A DNA stretch of 6,035 nucleotides from Deltaproteobacteria bacterium (GTDB lineage: Bacteria; Desulfobacterota; GWC2-55-46; JAUVFY01). Of this stretch, positions 5,201 to 6,035 are shown piece after piece. The notes under the pieces are model-generated. The model was not told the origin of the DNA. It was given only the letters and a program-made list of their open reading frames with translations, and ran no database searches. Position numbers and translations under genes: made by a program. The stretch lies in the NCBI GenBank assembly GCA_030594025.1, contig JAUVFY010000089.1, positions 1-6,035 on the forward strand, written 5' to 3'. The first letter of the stretch is position 1. Each line of letters opens with the position of its first letter.

Positions 5201-6035
5201 TTATTCCACGAACGTGATCCTGTTTATCTCCTCGAGGCTCGTATCTCCCCTTATGACGCGTTCCACGGCCACCTGCCTCAGCGGTATCATGCCATCATCT
5301 ATCGCCTTCTTCTTGATGTCCGAAAGAGTGCGCTTGTTCGATATCATGTCCCTTATCTCGTCAGAAAGGTCCAGTATCTCTACGATGGCCGTTCTGCCCT
5401 TGAAGCCGGTATTATAGCACTCATCGCATCCCCCGCCCTCGTAGAAGGTAACGTTGGCGTACTTCTGAGGGTCTATGCCGGAGGCAGAGAGTGTATCGGG
5501 CTCGATCTTCACCTCTCTTTTGCACCTTGAGCACAGAAGCCTTATGAGCCTCTGGGCAAGGATGCTGTTCATCGCGGAGACGAAGTTATAGGGCTCTATG
5601 CCCATGTGTATGAACCGCCCTATCACATCGAAGACGTTATTGGCGTGGACGGTGGTAAAGACAAGGTGACCCGTAAGGGCGGCCTGAATGGCGATTTGAG
5701 CGGTCTCCGGGTCGCGTATCTCTCCGACCATTATCTTGTCCGGGTCGTGCCTGAGTATGGACCTCAGTCCCCTTGCGAAGGTGAGACCCTTTTTCTCGTT
5801 CACCGGTATCTGGGTAACCCCCTTGAGCTCGTACTCCACGGGGTCCTCTATGGTTACTATCTTGTCTTTACCGGTGTTTATCTCACTTACTGCTGCATAG
5901 AGGGTCGTTGTCTTGCCGCTTCCGGTAGGCCCTGTGACGAGCATCATCCCGTAAGGCTCCCATATCATCCTCCTCAGGTGGCGCACGGCCTTCGTGCCGA
6001 AGCCCAGCACATCGAGCCTCAGGTCACGGAACTCA
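5201..6035 (-). CDS. GspE/PilB-type assembly ATPase, C-terminal part (5' partial)
   Basis: Cytoplasmic hexameric ATPase that powers pilus or pseudopilus polymerisation. The frame stays open to the right edge, giving about 278 residues, so the N-terminal MshEN/N1-N2 domains lie outside. All catalytic motifs are present (numbered from the GTG codon at 6010): Walker A GPTGSGKTTT (27-36), Asp box TIEDPVEYEL (53-62), Walker B KIMVGEIRD (92-100) and His box TGHLVFTTVHANN (113-125). The zinc-binding tetracysteine site is Cys160, Cys163, Cys195 and Cys198. The GTG at 6010 is an internal codon, not a start, because homology continues upstream (EFRDLRLD). A retraction-type PilT is unlikely, since PilT lacks the tetracysteine site. 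It is first in the visible operon, 5 nt before the pilM-like gene. GspE, PilB and MshE cannot be separated from this part alone, so no symbol is given. Confidence 0.93.
   Translation of the reverse strand, partial: EFRDLRLDVLGFGTKAVRHLRRMIWEPYGMMLVTGPTGSGKTTTLYAAVSEINTGKDKIVTIEDPVEYELKGVTQIPVNEKKGLTFARGLRSILRHDPDKIMVGEIRDPETAQIAIQAALTGHLVFTTVHANNVFDVIGRFIHMGIEPYNFVSAMNSILAQRLIRLLCSRCKREVKIEPDTLSASGIDPQKYANVTFYEGGGCDECYNTGFKGRTAIVEILDLSDEIRDMISNKRTLSDIKKKAIDDGMIPLRQVAVERVIRGDTSLEEINRITFVE

Noticed and set aside
6008..6010. GTG as the start of the assembly ATPase
   Set aside because: The frame is open to the window edge and the upstream residues continue the family sequence; a protein starting here would lack the N-terminal domains.
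1..6035. CRISPR array, tRNA, rRNA, insertion sequence or prophage genes
   Set aside because: No regularly spaced repeats, no cloverleaf or rRNA-like stretch, and no transposase or integrase motifs were seen; every longer gene belongs to SOS, SpoVG or pilus/secretion families.

Overview
The window holds two divergent functional blocks separated by a small conserved regulator gene. The organism looks like a diderm (Gram-negative) bacterium of moderate-to-high GC. It carries a type IV pilus/type II secretion-type inner-membrane platform together with a LexA/DinB SOS operon and SpoVG. That combination is common in Desulfobacterota ('Deltaproteobacteria') and Nitrospirota-like lineages. This placement is inferred from gene content and protein flavour, not from any search.

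Left block (+ strand, 1-1877): the C-terminal catalytic half of LexA (5' end off the window), an 80-residue uncharacterised protein starting 4 nt after the lexA stop, then a full-length Y-family DNA polymerase IV (DinB) after a 53-nt gap. This reads as a DNA-damage (SOS) operon: repressor, unknown small partner, translesion polymerase. The gap before dinB is unusual. It contains a dyad and then two back-to-back perfect tandem 8-mers that run up to the start codon, with no Shine-Dalgarno sequence.

Middle (1878-2589): a 143-nt convergent gap with one weak hairpin. Then spoVG on the - strand with a near-perfect ribosome binding site. Then a 287-nt intergenic stretch that is AT-rich on its right side, with a possible promoter for spoVG, inverted repeats, and a piece that may be decayed sequence.

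Right block (- strand, 6035 down to 2590): five genes in one tight operon. In transcription order they are a GspE/PilB-type assembly ATPase (N-terminus off the window), a PilM/MshI-like actin-fold protein with degraded nucleotide-binding motifs, PilN, PilO (ATGA overlap with pilN), and a membrane-anchored PilP/GspC-like protein that starts with TTG. Together they would form the motor and inner-membrane alignment complex of a type IV pilus, MSHA-like pilus or pseudopilus secretion machine. No secretin, GspF/PilC platform protein or pilin gene is visible, so these must lie to the right of the window or elsewhere.
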